NCBI GenBank assembly: GCA_041916775.1
Contig: JAYRYZ010000013.1
Span: 1-64,000, forward strand
Direction: 5' to 3'
From: UBA2357 sp041916775
GTDB taxonomy: Bacteria; Pseudomonadota; Gammaproteobacteria; Burkholderiales; Rhodocyclaceae
Length of the DNA stretch: 64,000 nucleotides
The notes under the pieces were generated by a model. It did no database searches. It saw nothing but the letters and a program-made list of their open reading frames with translations, and was not told the origin of the DNA. Positions 26,691-34,615 of the stretch are shown in pieces. Each line of letters starts with the position of its first letter. The stretch's first letter is position 1. A program made the translations under genes and the position numbers.

Positions 26691-27886
26691 CGCCCGCCCC
26701 CGTCGCGCCGCGTGTGCGGATCGACCGCGTCGCGCAGCGCCTCGCCGATGAGGTTGTAGGCGAACACGGTGAGGAAGATCGCCCCGCCCGGGAACACAGC
26801 CAGCCACCAGTTGAAGGTGGAGGACTGCACCGCCTGGTTGAGCATCTGCCCCCAAGAGGGATCATCCACCAGCCCCAGGCCGAGGAAGCTCAGCGTGGTC
26901 TCGGCGAGGATTGCCGACGCCACACCGAAGCTCGCCGCCACCAGCAGCGGCGCGAGGCCGTTGGGCAGCATGTGGCGGAACAGGATGGAGCGCAGCGGCA
27001 GGCCGCAGGCGATCGCCGCCTGGACGAAATCCTGCTGGCGCAGCTTGAGGAACTCGGCGCGCACGAAGCGCGCATAGCCCGACCATGAGGTGATGCCGAT
27101 GATCACCATCATCATGTAGATCGAGCGGCCGAAGAAGGCGACGAAGGTGAGCAGCAGGAACAGCGTGGGAATCGCCTCGAAGATCTCCACCGCGCGCATG
27201 CCGATCATGTCCACGACGCCGGAGAAGTAGCCCATCAACCCGCCGACGACGATGCCGATCGCGATCGCGATGCCGGTGGCGATGAAGCCGATGCCGAGCG
27301 CAATGCGGGTCGCGTGGATCATGCGCGAGGCCACGTCGGCGCCGTTCTCCTCGGTGCCGAACCAGTGCTGCCGGCCTTCGGCCGCGAGCGGCGCCTCGAT
27401 GCCGGTGTCGCCCATGTCGCGCAGGTAGTCCTTGGGCGAATAGGGGATGGGCGCGCGCACGATGCTGCTCACCCGGCCCTGCGCCTCGAGCTCGCGGTAG
27501 TGCTCGTACACCACCAGCATCGGTGGCTGCACCGTGGCATAGGCGATCACCGCGACGCCGCCGGTGAGCGCCAGCCATGCGGCGATGCGCGCGAGCGCGC
27601 TGCCACCGATGCGGTACAGCGCCACCGCCGCCAGAAAGCCGGTGAACCACACCCAGTCGAGCGGCTCGAGATGCGCCAGCGCCGGGCTGCTCGCCACACC
27701 GTCCGCCACCATGTAGAGCGGGTGGGTGTTGGCGATGAGCGGCGCGAAAGTGCCGACCACCACCAGCAGCGCGATCCAGGCGAGCCCAAGGCGCGCGCCG
27801 AGGCGGGTGAGGAGCGCCGCCAGCACCTGCCGTCCCCAGGGGGCCGGCCTTCCCGCCACCGTTTGTTGCACGCAAGCCTCAGTCAT
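26687..27886 (-). CDS. Peptide-type ABC transporter permease (OppC-like)
   Basis: A 399-residue inner-membrane permease. The C-terminal half is a standard binding-protein-dependent transport domain, with FGVASAILAETTLSFLGLG and a coupling-helix region near QAAIACGLPLRSILFRHMLPN. The N-terminal half is unusual: after the first helix there are extra hydrophobic segments (about 70-125) before the HWFGTEENGADVASRM segment that starts the usual core. This makes it about 100 residues longer than OppC. It overlaps both neighbouring genes. Confidence 0.88.
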   Translation of the reverse strand: MTEACVQQTVAGRPAPWGRQVLAALLTRLGARLGLAWIALLVVVGTFAPLIANTHPLYMVADGVASSPALAHLEPLDWVWFTGFLAAVALYRIGGSALARIAAWLALTGGVAVIAYATVQPPMLVVYEHYRELEAQGRVSSIVRAPIPYSPKDYLRDMGDTGIEAPLAAEGRQHWFGTEENGADVASRMIHATRIALGIGFIATGIAIAIGIVVGGLMGYFSGVVDMIGMRAVEIFEAIPTLFLLLTFVAFFGRSIYMMMVIIGITSWSGYARFVRAEFLKLRQQDFVQAAIACGLPLRSILFRHMLPNGLAPLLVAASFGVASAILAETTLSFLGLGLVDDPSWGQMLNQAVQSSTFNWWLAVFPGGAIFLTVFAYNLIGEALRDAVDPHTRRDGGGR

Positions 27887-29261
27887 AGCTCACCCTCGGA
27901 TCGGCGATCGCATAGGCGATGTCCGCCAGCAGATAGCCCGCGAGCGTCAGCAGGCCGGAGATCAGCGTCACCGACAGCACCAGCTCGCGGTCGCGCGTCT
28001 GCACCGCCTCGACCGCAAGCTTGCCCATGCCGTCGATGCTGAAGATGCTCTCGATGATCACCGAGCCGGCCAGCAGGCTCGGCAGCAGGCCCGCGGACAC
28101 CGTGATCAGCGGCAGCAGCGAGTTGCGGAACACATGCCGCCACAGCACGCTCTCCTCGTCCACACCCTTGGCACGCGCGGTGCGCGCATAGTCGGCGGCG
28201 AGGTTCTCGAGCAGCGAGGCGCGGGTGAGCTTGGCGAGGAAGGCGAGTCCGCCGTAGGACATCGCCACCACCGGCAGCACCAGGTGCCAGATGCGGTCGA
28301 GGAGATAGCCGCCCTGCACCACCTCGGCCCCGGCCAGTTCCGCCAGCCCCACGCCCAGCAACAGGCCGACCGTGCCGGCGAAGCCTACCCGCAGCGGCAG
28401 CGACGGCAGGCCCGCGAGGAGCGCGAAGAGCCCCGCGCCAGCGAGCGCCAGCACGAGGTGCAGCAGGCCGGGTGCGGCCCCGGCGAGGCTCGCCGCCATC
28501 GCGTAGCCGAGCGCTGCGCCGAGCAGCGCCCCGCCCGCCTGGCGAAGCCGCTGCGGCGCCTGCGCGGCCGCCCAGATCAGCGCGCAGGTGACGCCACCCG
28601 CGACACCCAGCATCAGCGCCACGTTGCCTGGGCCGGCGAGCCACGGCAGGAAGGTCTGGTCCAGCGCCTCGCGCCGCACCAGACCGGCGGTGGGAAACCA
28701 GCGCCAGTACTGCTCGGACGCGAAGAAGCCGATGAAGAGCACGCCGGCGAGCATCGTCGGTACCGACCACAGGCCGAGCAGCAGCACGTTGGAGGTAACA
28801 TCGAAGCGCCCGCCACGCGCCCGCGCCGCCTGCACGCCGATCGCGATCGCAAGCGCGTAGATCAGCGGAATCGACAGCAGGTTGAGCAAGAGCGTGATCG
28901 GCAGCCGCTCGGCGAGCAGATCCAGCACCGGCCGCCCGTAGCGGAAGCTGGTGCCGAGGTCCGAACCCTTCCACAGCGAGAAGGCGCCCAGGCTGCCGTC
29001 CGCCTCGCGCTCGAAGCCGATCGGCGAGATGCTGTTCACCCAGCGCAGGTATTGCACCGGTGCGGGCTGGTCGAGCCCGTAGAGGCGGTTGTAGTAGTCC
29101 TCCATCGCCTGGCGCGACTCGGGTTCGAGGTTCATGCCATCGACCAGCGACTGCACGCTCAAGCCGCCCGGCGCGGAGGCCATCACGAAGAACACCACCA
29201 GCGTGATGCCGATCAGGGTCGGCACCATCAGCAGCGTGCGGCGCAGGAGGTAAGTCAGCAT
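27879..29261 (-). CDS. Peptide-type ABC transporter permease (OppB-like)
   Basis: A 460-residue inner-membrane permease. It begins with the OppB-type first helix (LLRRTLLMVPTLIGITLVVFFV) and has the EAA-type loop near DYARTARAKGVDEESVLWRHVFRNSLLP. An insertion of about 120 residues, rich in hydrophobic Ala/Leu/Gly segments (about 215-330), splits the transmembrane core. OppB is normally near 310-340 residues. The stop overlaps the next permease start by eight bases. Confidence 0.88.
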   Translation of the reverse strand: MLTYLLRRTLLMVPTLIGITLVVFFVMASAPGGLSVQSLVDGMNLEPESRQAMEDYYNRLYGLDQPAPVQYLRWVNSISPIGFEREADGSLGAFSLWKGSDLGTSFRYGRPVLDLLAERLPITLLLNLLSIPLIYALAIAIGVQAARARGGRFDVTSNVLLLGLWSVPTMLAGVLFIGFFASEQYWRWFPTAGLVRREALDQTFLPWLAGPGNVALMLGVAGGVTCALIWAAAQAPQRLRQAGGALLGAALGYAMAASLAGAAPGLLHLVLALAGAGLFALLAGLPSLPLRVGFAGTVGLLLGVGLAELAGAEVVQGGYLLDRIWHLVLPVVAMSYGGLAFLAKLTRASLLENLAADYARTARAKGVDEESVLWRHVFRNSLLPLITVSAGLLPSLLAGSVIIESIFSIDGMGKLAVEAVQTRDRELVLSVTLISGLLTLAGYLLADIAYAIADPRVSYD

Positions 29262-29267
29262 CGCGAT

Positions 29268-31157
29268 TCAGCGCCTGCGCTGCTGCGCGGCGGGCACGTA
29301 GGTCTCCACCGGCACCATCATCAGGTTGAGGCCCAACGCAGTGTTCTGCAGGTTGGCGATGCGCTGGTCGACGAACACCAGGGACTTCCTGCGCAGCAGG
29401 AAGGTGTAGGGCTGGTCCTCGACCATCACCCGCTCGGCCTCGCGCCACAAGGCCATGCGCTTGTCCTCGTCCACTTCGGCGCGCGCGGCGTCGATCAGTC
29501 GGTCGAGCTCGGGGTTGCGGTAGCTGATGAAGTTGTCACCGCCCTCCATGGTCTGGCTGGAGTGGAACATCTGGAAGATGTCCACCTCGACGCCGGAGGT
29601 CCATGCCAGCGTGATCGCGTCGAAGTCCTTGCGGTTGAGGTTGTCGAGCATCACCGACCACTCGGTGGGGCGCGGCTTCATCACCACCCCGGCGCGCGCA
29701 TAGATGTCGCGAAGGAAGAGCACCATGCGGCGCGTGTCCTCGTTGTCCTGGAAGAAGGTGAGCTCGAACTCGAAGGGCACGCCGTCAGCCCCCTCGATGA
29801 CACCGTCGCCGTTGCGGTCCTCGTAGCCCGCCTCACGGAGCAGGGTGCGCGCGCGCTCGAGGTCGAATGCGATCGGCTTCAAGGCCTTGTCGTGCTGCGG
29901 CGAGCGCTCGCTGAACGGGCTCACCGCGGCCTCGCCATAGCCGAGGAAGACCTCCTCGATCAGGCGCTGCACGTCGGTGAGGTGACTCATCGCCTGGCGC
30001 ACCCGCACGTCGGCAAAGGGCGTCGGCTTGCCGCCGCGCGACTGGTTCCAGCCGATCCAGCTGTAGCCGGCGGTAGGGCTCATGTACTCGAACTGGTGCG
30101 TGCGGCCGGCGAGCGCGGCATCGTCGAGCAGACCCTGGTACTCGCGCGGACGCGCGCCGTAGACGTCGATCTCCTGGTTGCGGAAGGTGGTGAGGCGGGC
30201 GCTGTCGTTCTCGATCACCCGCCACACGATACGGTCGTAGGCGCCATCCACCGGCCCCCAGTAGCGCGGGTTGCGCTCCAATTCCACCCGCCCCTGGTCG
30301 GGCGTCCAGCGCTCCGGGTCGGGCAGGCGGTAGGGCCCGGTGCCGAGCAGCAGGCCGCGGCTCTCGTTGAAGGCGCGCGGGTCGTCGAGGAAGCGCTTGT
30401 AGAAGTGCTCGGCGAGGATGTCCATGCCGCCGGCAAGCGCCAGCGCGTTGAAGTAGGGCTCGGCGAACACGAACTCGACGGTGTGGTCATCCACCGCGCG
30501 CACGCTCGCGACCTTGGCGTAGTAAGCGCGGGCGCGCGGCGCGGCGATCTTCTCGTTCATTATGAACGCGAAGCTGAAGGCCACGTCCTTCGCGGTGAAG
30601 GGCTGTCCGTCGGAGAAGGTGACGTCGCGGCGCAGCTTGAAGGTGATCGTGAGACCGTCCGGCGAGATCGTCCAGCGCTCGGCGAGCAGGCCTTTCCACT
30701 CCAGCGTGTCGGGGTCGCGGCTGATCAAGGGCTCGATCACGTAGGACTGCACTTCGCTCGCGTAGGCGTCGGACGATACCAGCGGCGTGAGCGTCTTCAG
30801 GCCGGTGCCGAAGGCGAGCATCAACCAGTCGCCCTGCGCATGGTCGGGCCGCGCCGCGGCGGCGCGCGCGCGGTCGAAGGCATCGCCCGCAGCCGCTGGT
30901 GCTGCACCGGCCACGGGTGCGGACGCAGCGGGTGCCGCGGCAAACGCGCCGGCCCGCATGCTCTGCTCGAGATCGCGCAGCAGGCCGCGCGTGCGGCGCA
31001 CGTCCTCCGCCTGCTCCTGCATGATGCGCGTCATCTCGGCCATACGCTGCCACTGACGGTCCACCTGCACCATCAGCAACACGAGCAGCGTCGCCAGCAC
31101 GCCAAAGCCCAGCCACAGGCTCCAGGGGCGCACGCCCCTACCATTGCCATTGCTCAT
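29268..31157 (-). CDS. Membrane-anchored peptide-type ABC substrate-binding protein
   Basis: A 629-residue solute-binding protein of the SBP_bac_5 (DppA/OppA) family: the ligand-binding domain runs from about residue 115 (LAFGTGLKTLTPLVSSDAY) to the end. Instead of a cleavable signal peptide it has an uncleaved-looking N-terminal helix (WLGFGVLATLLVLLMVQV), then a short coiled coil and an Ala/Pro linker. It is therefore probably tethered to the inner membrane. It is the first gene of the importer operon. Start MSNGNGRG was chosen because it directly precedes the anchor helix; upstream in-frame codons look non-coding. Confidence 0.83.
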   Translation of the reverse strand: MSNGNGRGVRPWSLWLGFGVLATLLVLLMVQVDRQWQRMAEMTRIMQEQAEDVRRTRGLLRDLEQSMRAGAFAAAPAASAPVAGAAPAAAGDAFDRARAAAARPDHAQGDWLMLAFGTGLKTLTPLVSSDAYASEVQSYVIEPLISRDPDTLEWKGLLAERWTISPDGLTITFKLRRDVTFSDGQPFTAKDVAFSFAFIMNEKIAAPRARAYYAKVASVRAVDDHTVEFVFAEPYFNALALAGGMDILAEHFYKRFLDDPRAFNESRGLLLGTGPYRLPDPERWTPDQGRVELERNPRYWGPVDGAYDRIVWRVIENDSARLTTFRNQEIDVYGARPREYQGLLDDAALAGRTHQFEYMSPTAGYSWIGWNQSRGGKPTPFADVRVRQAMSHLTDVQRLIEEVFLGYGEAAVSPFSERSPQHDKALKPIAFDLERARTLLREAGYEDRNGDGVIEGADGVPFEFELTFFQDNEDTRRMVLFLRDIYARAGVVMKPRPTEWSVMLDNLNRKDFDAITLAWTSGVEVDIFQMFHSSQTMEGGDNFISYRNPELDRLIDAARAEVDEDKRMALWREAERVMVEDQPYTFLLRRKSLVFVDQRIANLQNTALGLNLMMVPVETYVPAAQQRRR

Positions 31158-31378
31158 ATTCACGATTCTCGCTGAATTTCCGCCAGCGCCGCCCTCGGGT
31201 GCGCCCGCAATCGACACGCGCGCAGCAACTTGGTTCATGCGCGGCAGACGTGAAGATAGCATGCAGCCGACGCGTTCAACGCCACACCACTCCGTCAGCG
31301 CCGCAACACCAGAGCGTCTCGGCCTGTCCAGCACTTGGCCACATGGACAGACCACATTTTCGTGGATACAATAAATTC

Positions 31379-31654
31379 ATGCGCCTGACCTACGACCCAG
31401 CCAAGAGTGAGCGCAACGCGATCGAGCGGGGAATGCCATTTTCCCTGGCTGAACTGTTCGACTGGAGCTCCGCGCTCATCGTCGAAGACACCAGGCAGGC
31501 CTACCCGGAGCGCCGCTTTCAAGCACTCGGTTTCATTGAGGCGCACCTGTGCATGCTGGTGTTCACCCCGCGTGATGGCGCGGTACATGTGATCAGCCTG
31601 CGCAGGGCCAACCAACGCGAGAGGACCCGCCATGCCACGAAGACCCGACCCTGA
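31379..31654 (+). CDS. brnT: BrnT-family toxin
   Basis: A 91-residue protein of the BrnT ribonuclease-toxin family (RelE-like fold): YDPAKSERNAIERGMPFSLA at the N-terminus, DTRQAYPERRFQALGF in the middle and ISLRRANQRER near the end. These toxins cleave RNA and are neutralised by BrnA. It overlaps brnA by 23 bases, the normal toxin-first order of this module. The sequence looks intact. Confidence 0.88.
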   Translation: MRLTYDPAKSERNAIERGMPFSLAELFDWSSALIVEDTRQAYPERRFQALGFIEAHLCMLVFTPRDGAVHVISLRRANQRERTRHATKTRP

Positions 31655-31937
31655 GCGCCTGGACGACGATGCGCCCGAGGCGACCGATGAATGGTTCGTG
31701 AAGGCCAGGCCGGCGAAGGACGTGCTCGCCGACCTGGTGGGGGCAGATGCCGCCGGGGAGATGCTGAAACCCAGGCGCGGTCGCCCCACATCGATCCGCC
31801 CCAAGGAGCATGTCAACATCCGGCTGGATGCCGACATCCTCGAGGCCTTCAAGGACGGCGGTGCCGGCTGGCAGACACGTATCAACAGTGCCTTGCGTGA
31901 CTGGCTGAGGACGCATCCGGGTGCGCCGAAGGCCTGA
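31632..31937 (+). CDS. brnA: BrnA-family antitoxin
   Basis: A 101-residue antitoxin. The N-terminal part (TDEWFVKARPAKDVL) probably binds BrnT. The C-terminal part has a ribbon-helix-helix-like segment (HVNIRLDADILEAFKDGG, then WQTRINSALRDWL) for DNA binding and autorepression. The overlap with brnT supports co-translation. Confidence 0.88.
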   Translation: MPRRPDPERLDDDAPEATDEWFVKARPAKDVLADLVGADAAGEMLKPRRGRPTSIRPKEHVNIRLDADILEAFKDGGAGWQTRINSALRDWLRTHPGAPKA

Positions 31938-32025
31938 TCGTCACTGATGGACGACGCGGTGGCGCGGGTTCATGAACGCGCGCACTTGGACGGTCCCCGC
32001 CTGCCCCTCGCTGGACTGGCCCGGG

Positions 32026-32051
32026 CAACAGCACCTTGCAACAGCACCTTG
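32026..32051. repeat. Tandem 13-bp direct repeat
   Basis: CAACAGCACCTTG occurs twice in a row without spacer, just upstream of the psd promoter. It may be a replication slippage product; no function can be assigned. Confidence 0.6.
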
Positions 32052-32075
32052 CCAGCTCCAATGCGATTGCGCGCT

Positions 32076-32081
32076 TATAAT
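32076..32081 (+). promoter_or_regulatory. Predicted -10 element of psd
   Basis: A perfect TATAAT lies 30 bases upstream of the GTG start of psd. No -35 at standard spacing is evident. If used, transcription begins after the ATG at 32061, which supports the GTG at 32112 as the real start. Confidence 0.45.
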
Positions 32082-32111
32082 CCCGGCTCCCGAACCACCT
32101 TGGTCCCGATC

Positions 32112-32957
32112 GTGTCCGAACGTCTCGCCGTCGCCCTGCAATACATCCTGCCCAAGCGGCTCATCACCGAGGCGGCGGGCCGCTTCGCCAGGGCGCGCGC
32201 CGGTGGCCTCACCCGCGCAGTGGTCGGCTGGTTCGTCAAGCGTTACCGGGTGGACATGGCGGAAGCCGCGAATTCCGACATCGGCGCCTACGCGAGTTTC
32301 AACGACTTCTTCACCCGCGCCCTGCGCGAAGGCGCGCGGCCTCTCGCCGAGGCCGACTTCCTGTGCCCGGTGGACGGCGCGATCAGCCAGTTCGGCTCGA
32401 TCCAGTTCGACCAGATTTTCCAGGCCAAGGGCCACAGCTACTCGACGCGTGCGCTGGTCGGCGGCGACCTGAACCTCGCGGCGCAGTTCGAGCAGGGGCA
32501 GTTCGCGACGCTGTACCTGTCGCCGCGCGACTACCACCGCATCCACATGCCCTGCGACGGCCGACTGGTGCAGATGATCCATGTGCCGGGCGAGCTGTTC
32601 TCGGTGAACCCGGCGACCGCGCGCGGCGTGCCGGGGCTGTTCGCGCGCAACGAGCGGGTGGTGTGCGTGTTCGAATCCGCATTCGGCCCCTTCGTCCTCG
32701 CCTTGGTCGGCGCTACCATCGTCGGCAGCATCGCCACCACCTGGCACGGCGTGGTCACACCGCCGCGGCGCAGCGACATCAGCAAGTGGGACTACCGCGA
32801 CCAGGATATCCGCCTCGCGAAGGGCGAGGAGATGGGCCGCTTCCTTCTCGGTTCGACGGTGGTGATGCTGTTCCCCAAGGACGTGATCCGCTTCAACGCC
32901 GCCTGGGAGGCGACCGCGCCCATTCACATGGGCGAGGCGATGGGCACGGCCGCCTGA
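32112..32957 (+). CDS. psd: Phosphatidylserine decarboxylase proenzyme
   Basis: A 281-residue inner-membrane enzyme that makes phosphatidylethanolamine. The self-cleavage motif LGST is present (cut between Gly247 and Ser248, creating the pyruvoyl cofactor), as are the catalytic segments SPRDYHRIHMP and FNDFFTR. The GTG start gives SERLAVALQYILPKR, matching the N-terminus of E. coli Psd; an in-frame ATG at 32061 lies before the predicted -10 element. It is convergent with the XRE regulator gene. Confidence 0.93.
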   Translation: MSERLAVALQYILPKRLITEAAGRFARARAGGLTRAVVGWFVKRYRVDMAEAANSDIGAYASFNDFFTRALREGARPLAEADFLCPVDGAISQFGSIQFDQIFQAKGHSYSTRALVGGDLNLAAQFEQGQFATLYLSPRDYHRIHMPCDGRLVQMIHVPGELFSVNPATARGVPGLFARNERVVCVFESAFGPFVLALVGATIVGSIATTWHGVVTPPRRSDISKWDYRDQDIRLAKGEEMGRFLLGSTVVMLFPKDVIRFNAAWEATAPIHMGEAMGTAA

Positions 32958-32976
32958 CCCAGGAACAACGCAAGCG

Positions 32977-33600
32977 CTACTCCGCGTCGCTGCCGCTATA
33001 CACGAACACCGACAGGAAGCGGATCGGGCACTGGACCATGCGCTCGGGGCCGTGCGGCACGTCGGCGCGGAAGGTCAGCGAGTCGCCCGGTTCCAGGGTG
33101 TAGAGGTTCTGGCCGTGGCGGTACTCGATCTTGCCTTCGAGCATGTAGATGAACTCCGTGCCGGGGTGCTCGAAGGTCGGGAACACCTCGGACTCATGGT
33201 CGATGGTGATCAGAAAGGGTTCGAACACCTTGGTCGGACCCTGGTCGTAGGCCAGCAAATGATAGGTGTGGCCGCGTTTTGTGCCGCGCCGCACAACTTC
33301 CATCCCCTCTCCGTTCTTCACCAATTGGGCGCTGCCGCCCTGCACGTCGTAGCGGCGGAACAGCGTCGCCATCGAAACCCCTAGCGCACGCGCCAGGCGC
33401 GACAGCGTGTCCAGGCTGGTCGAGGTCTGGGCGTTCTCGATCTTCGACAGCATCCCCCGGCTGATGCCGGCCAGATCCGCGACGTCCGCGATCGTGAGCC
33501 CGTGTTTGAGCCGCAACTCCTTGACCGTATTACCCAAATAGCGTTCCAGGCTGCCGGCTGGCGGGTCGCTGGTGACGACCTCGTTGTCATGTTCGGACAC
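32977..33600 (-). CDS. XRE-family regulator with C-terminal cupin domain
   Basis: A 207-residue transcription factor. An N-terminal HTH_3 domain (LRLKHGLTIADVADLAGISRGMLSKIENAQ, about 25-80) is joined to a cupin domain (about 115-200: FEHPGTEFIYMLEGKIEYRHG, then LEPGDSLTFRADVPHG). Such proteins often bind a small-molecule signal in the cupin. The GTG start has AAGGAG about seven bases upstream; the ATG seven codons earlier does not. It is transcribed divergently from purU and the methylamine genes, so it is the likely local regulator. Confidence 0.88.
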   Translation of the reverse strand: MSEHDNEVVTSDPPAGSLERYLGNTVKELRLKHGLTIADVADLAGISRGMLSKIENAQTSTSLDTLSRLARALGVSMATLFRRYDVQGGSAQLVKNGEGMEVVRRGTKRGHTYHLLAYDQGPTKVFEPFLITIDHESEVFPTFEHPGTEFIYMLEGKIEYRHGQNLYTLEPGDSLTFRADVPHGPERMVQCPIRFLSVFVYSGSDAE

Positions 33601-33666
33601 GGTGTGTCTCCTTCTCTGCAAGTGCGGAAATTATCTCACATACGAGTTTCCTGTCGCGAAAAGTAG

Positions 33667-33696
33667 TTGACCCACAGTTACCGAATTGTGCATACT
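33667..33696 (+). promoter_or_regulatory. Predicted promoter of the purU-mgd-gmaS-mgs genes with dyad spacer
   Basis: TTGACC (33667-33672) and CATACT (33691-33696) are separated by 18 bases. Those 18 bases form an imperfect dyad, CACAnTT-N4-AAnTGTG (33673-33690). A ribosome site AAAGGAA precedes the purU ATG. A possible leftward -10 (GATAAT on the minus strand, 33630-33635) serves the regulator gene. The dyad is a good candidate operator for the XRE-cupin protein. Confidence 0.55.
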
Positions 33697-33739
33697 GCTC
33701 ACAAATGATTCATTACAAGAAACAAAGGAACCCCCAATC

Positions 33740-34600
33740 ATGAGCCATCCCCGCCGCTACACCTTGTCACTCTCGTGCCCGGACCGGGTCGGCATCGTCG
33801 CTGCCGTCGCCAATTTTGTTGCGACGCACAACGGCTGGATCGTCGAAGCCAGCCACCATGCCGACAAGCACGGCAAGCGCTTCTACATGCGCCAGGAGAT
33901 CCTCGCCGACTCGATCGCGCTGGACGTCGAGGCCTTCCGCGCGAAGTTCGCCGAGCTCGCCCGCGAGTTCGACATGGACTGGCGCATCAGCGACAGCGCG
34001 GTGAAGAAGCGCGTCGTGCTGATGGTGTCCAAGCAAGAACACTGCCTGTACGACCTGCTGTCGCGCTGGCAGGCGGGGGAGCTTGATGTGGACATCCCCT
34101 GCGTGATCTCCAACCACGAGACTTTCCGCGGCCTGGTCGAGTGGCATGGCATCCCCTTCCACCATGTGCCGGTGACCCCGGACAACAAGGCCGAGGCCTA
34201 CGCCGAGGTGATGTCGCTGTTCGATGCCGCGGCTGGCGACGTGATGGTGCTGGCACGCTACATGCAAGTCCTGTCGCCGGAAGTGTGCGAGGCCTATGCC
34301 GGCCGGATCATCAACATCCACCACAGCTTCCTGCCCAGCTTCGTCGGCGCCAAGCCCTACCACCAGGCTTTCGAGAAGGGCGTGAAGCTGATCGGCGCGA
34401 CCTGCCACTTCGTCACCTCGCACCTCGACCAGGGGCCGATCATCGAGCAGGACGTGATCCGCATCGATCACTCGGACGACCCGGAAGACCTGGTCCGCTA
34501 TGGCAAGGACATCGAGAAGGCGGTGCTGGCCCGTGGCCTGCGCTTTCACCTCGAGGACCGCGTGCTGGTGAATGGCAACAAGACCGTCGTGTTCCGCTAA
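33740..34600 (+). CDS. purU: Formyltetrahydrofolate deformylase
   Basis: A 286-residue enzyme that hydrolyses 10-formyl-tetrahydrofolate to formate and tetrahydrofolate. An N-terminal ACT domain (LSLSCPDRVGIVAAVANF) is followed by a formyltransferase domain with the catalytic Asn-His (INIHHSFLPSF) and Asp (SHLDQGPIIEQD). AAAGGAA precedes the ATG. Here, as first gene of the methylamine cluster, it probably ends the oxidation of the methyl carbon and recycles tetrahydrofolate rather than serving purine balance. Confidence 0.95.
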   Translation: MSHPRRYTLSLSCPDRVGIVAAVANFVATHNGWIVEASHHADKHGKRFYMRQEILADSIALDVEAFRAKFAELAREFDMDWRISDSAVKKRVVLMVSKQEHCLYDLLSRWQAGELDVDIPCVISNHETFRGLVEWHGIPFHHVPVTPDNKAEAYAEVMSLFDAAAGDVMVLARYMQVLSPEVCEAYAGRIINIHHSFLPSFVGAKPYHQAFEKGVKLIGATCHFVTSHLDQGPIIEQDVIRIDHSDDPEDLVRYGKDIEKAVLARGLRFHLEDRVLVNGNKTVVFR

Positions 34601-34615
34601 CCCTGGAAGAACATC

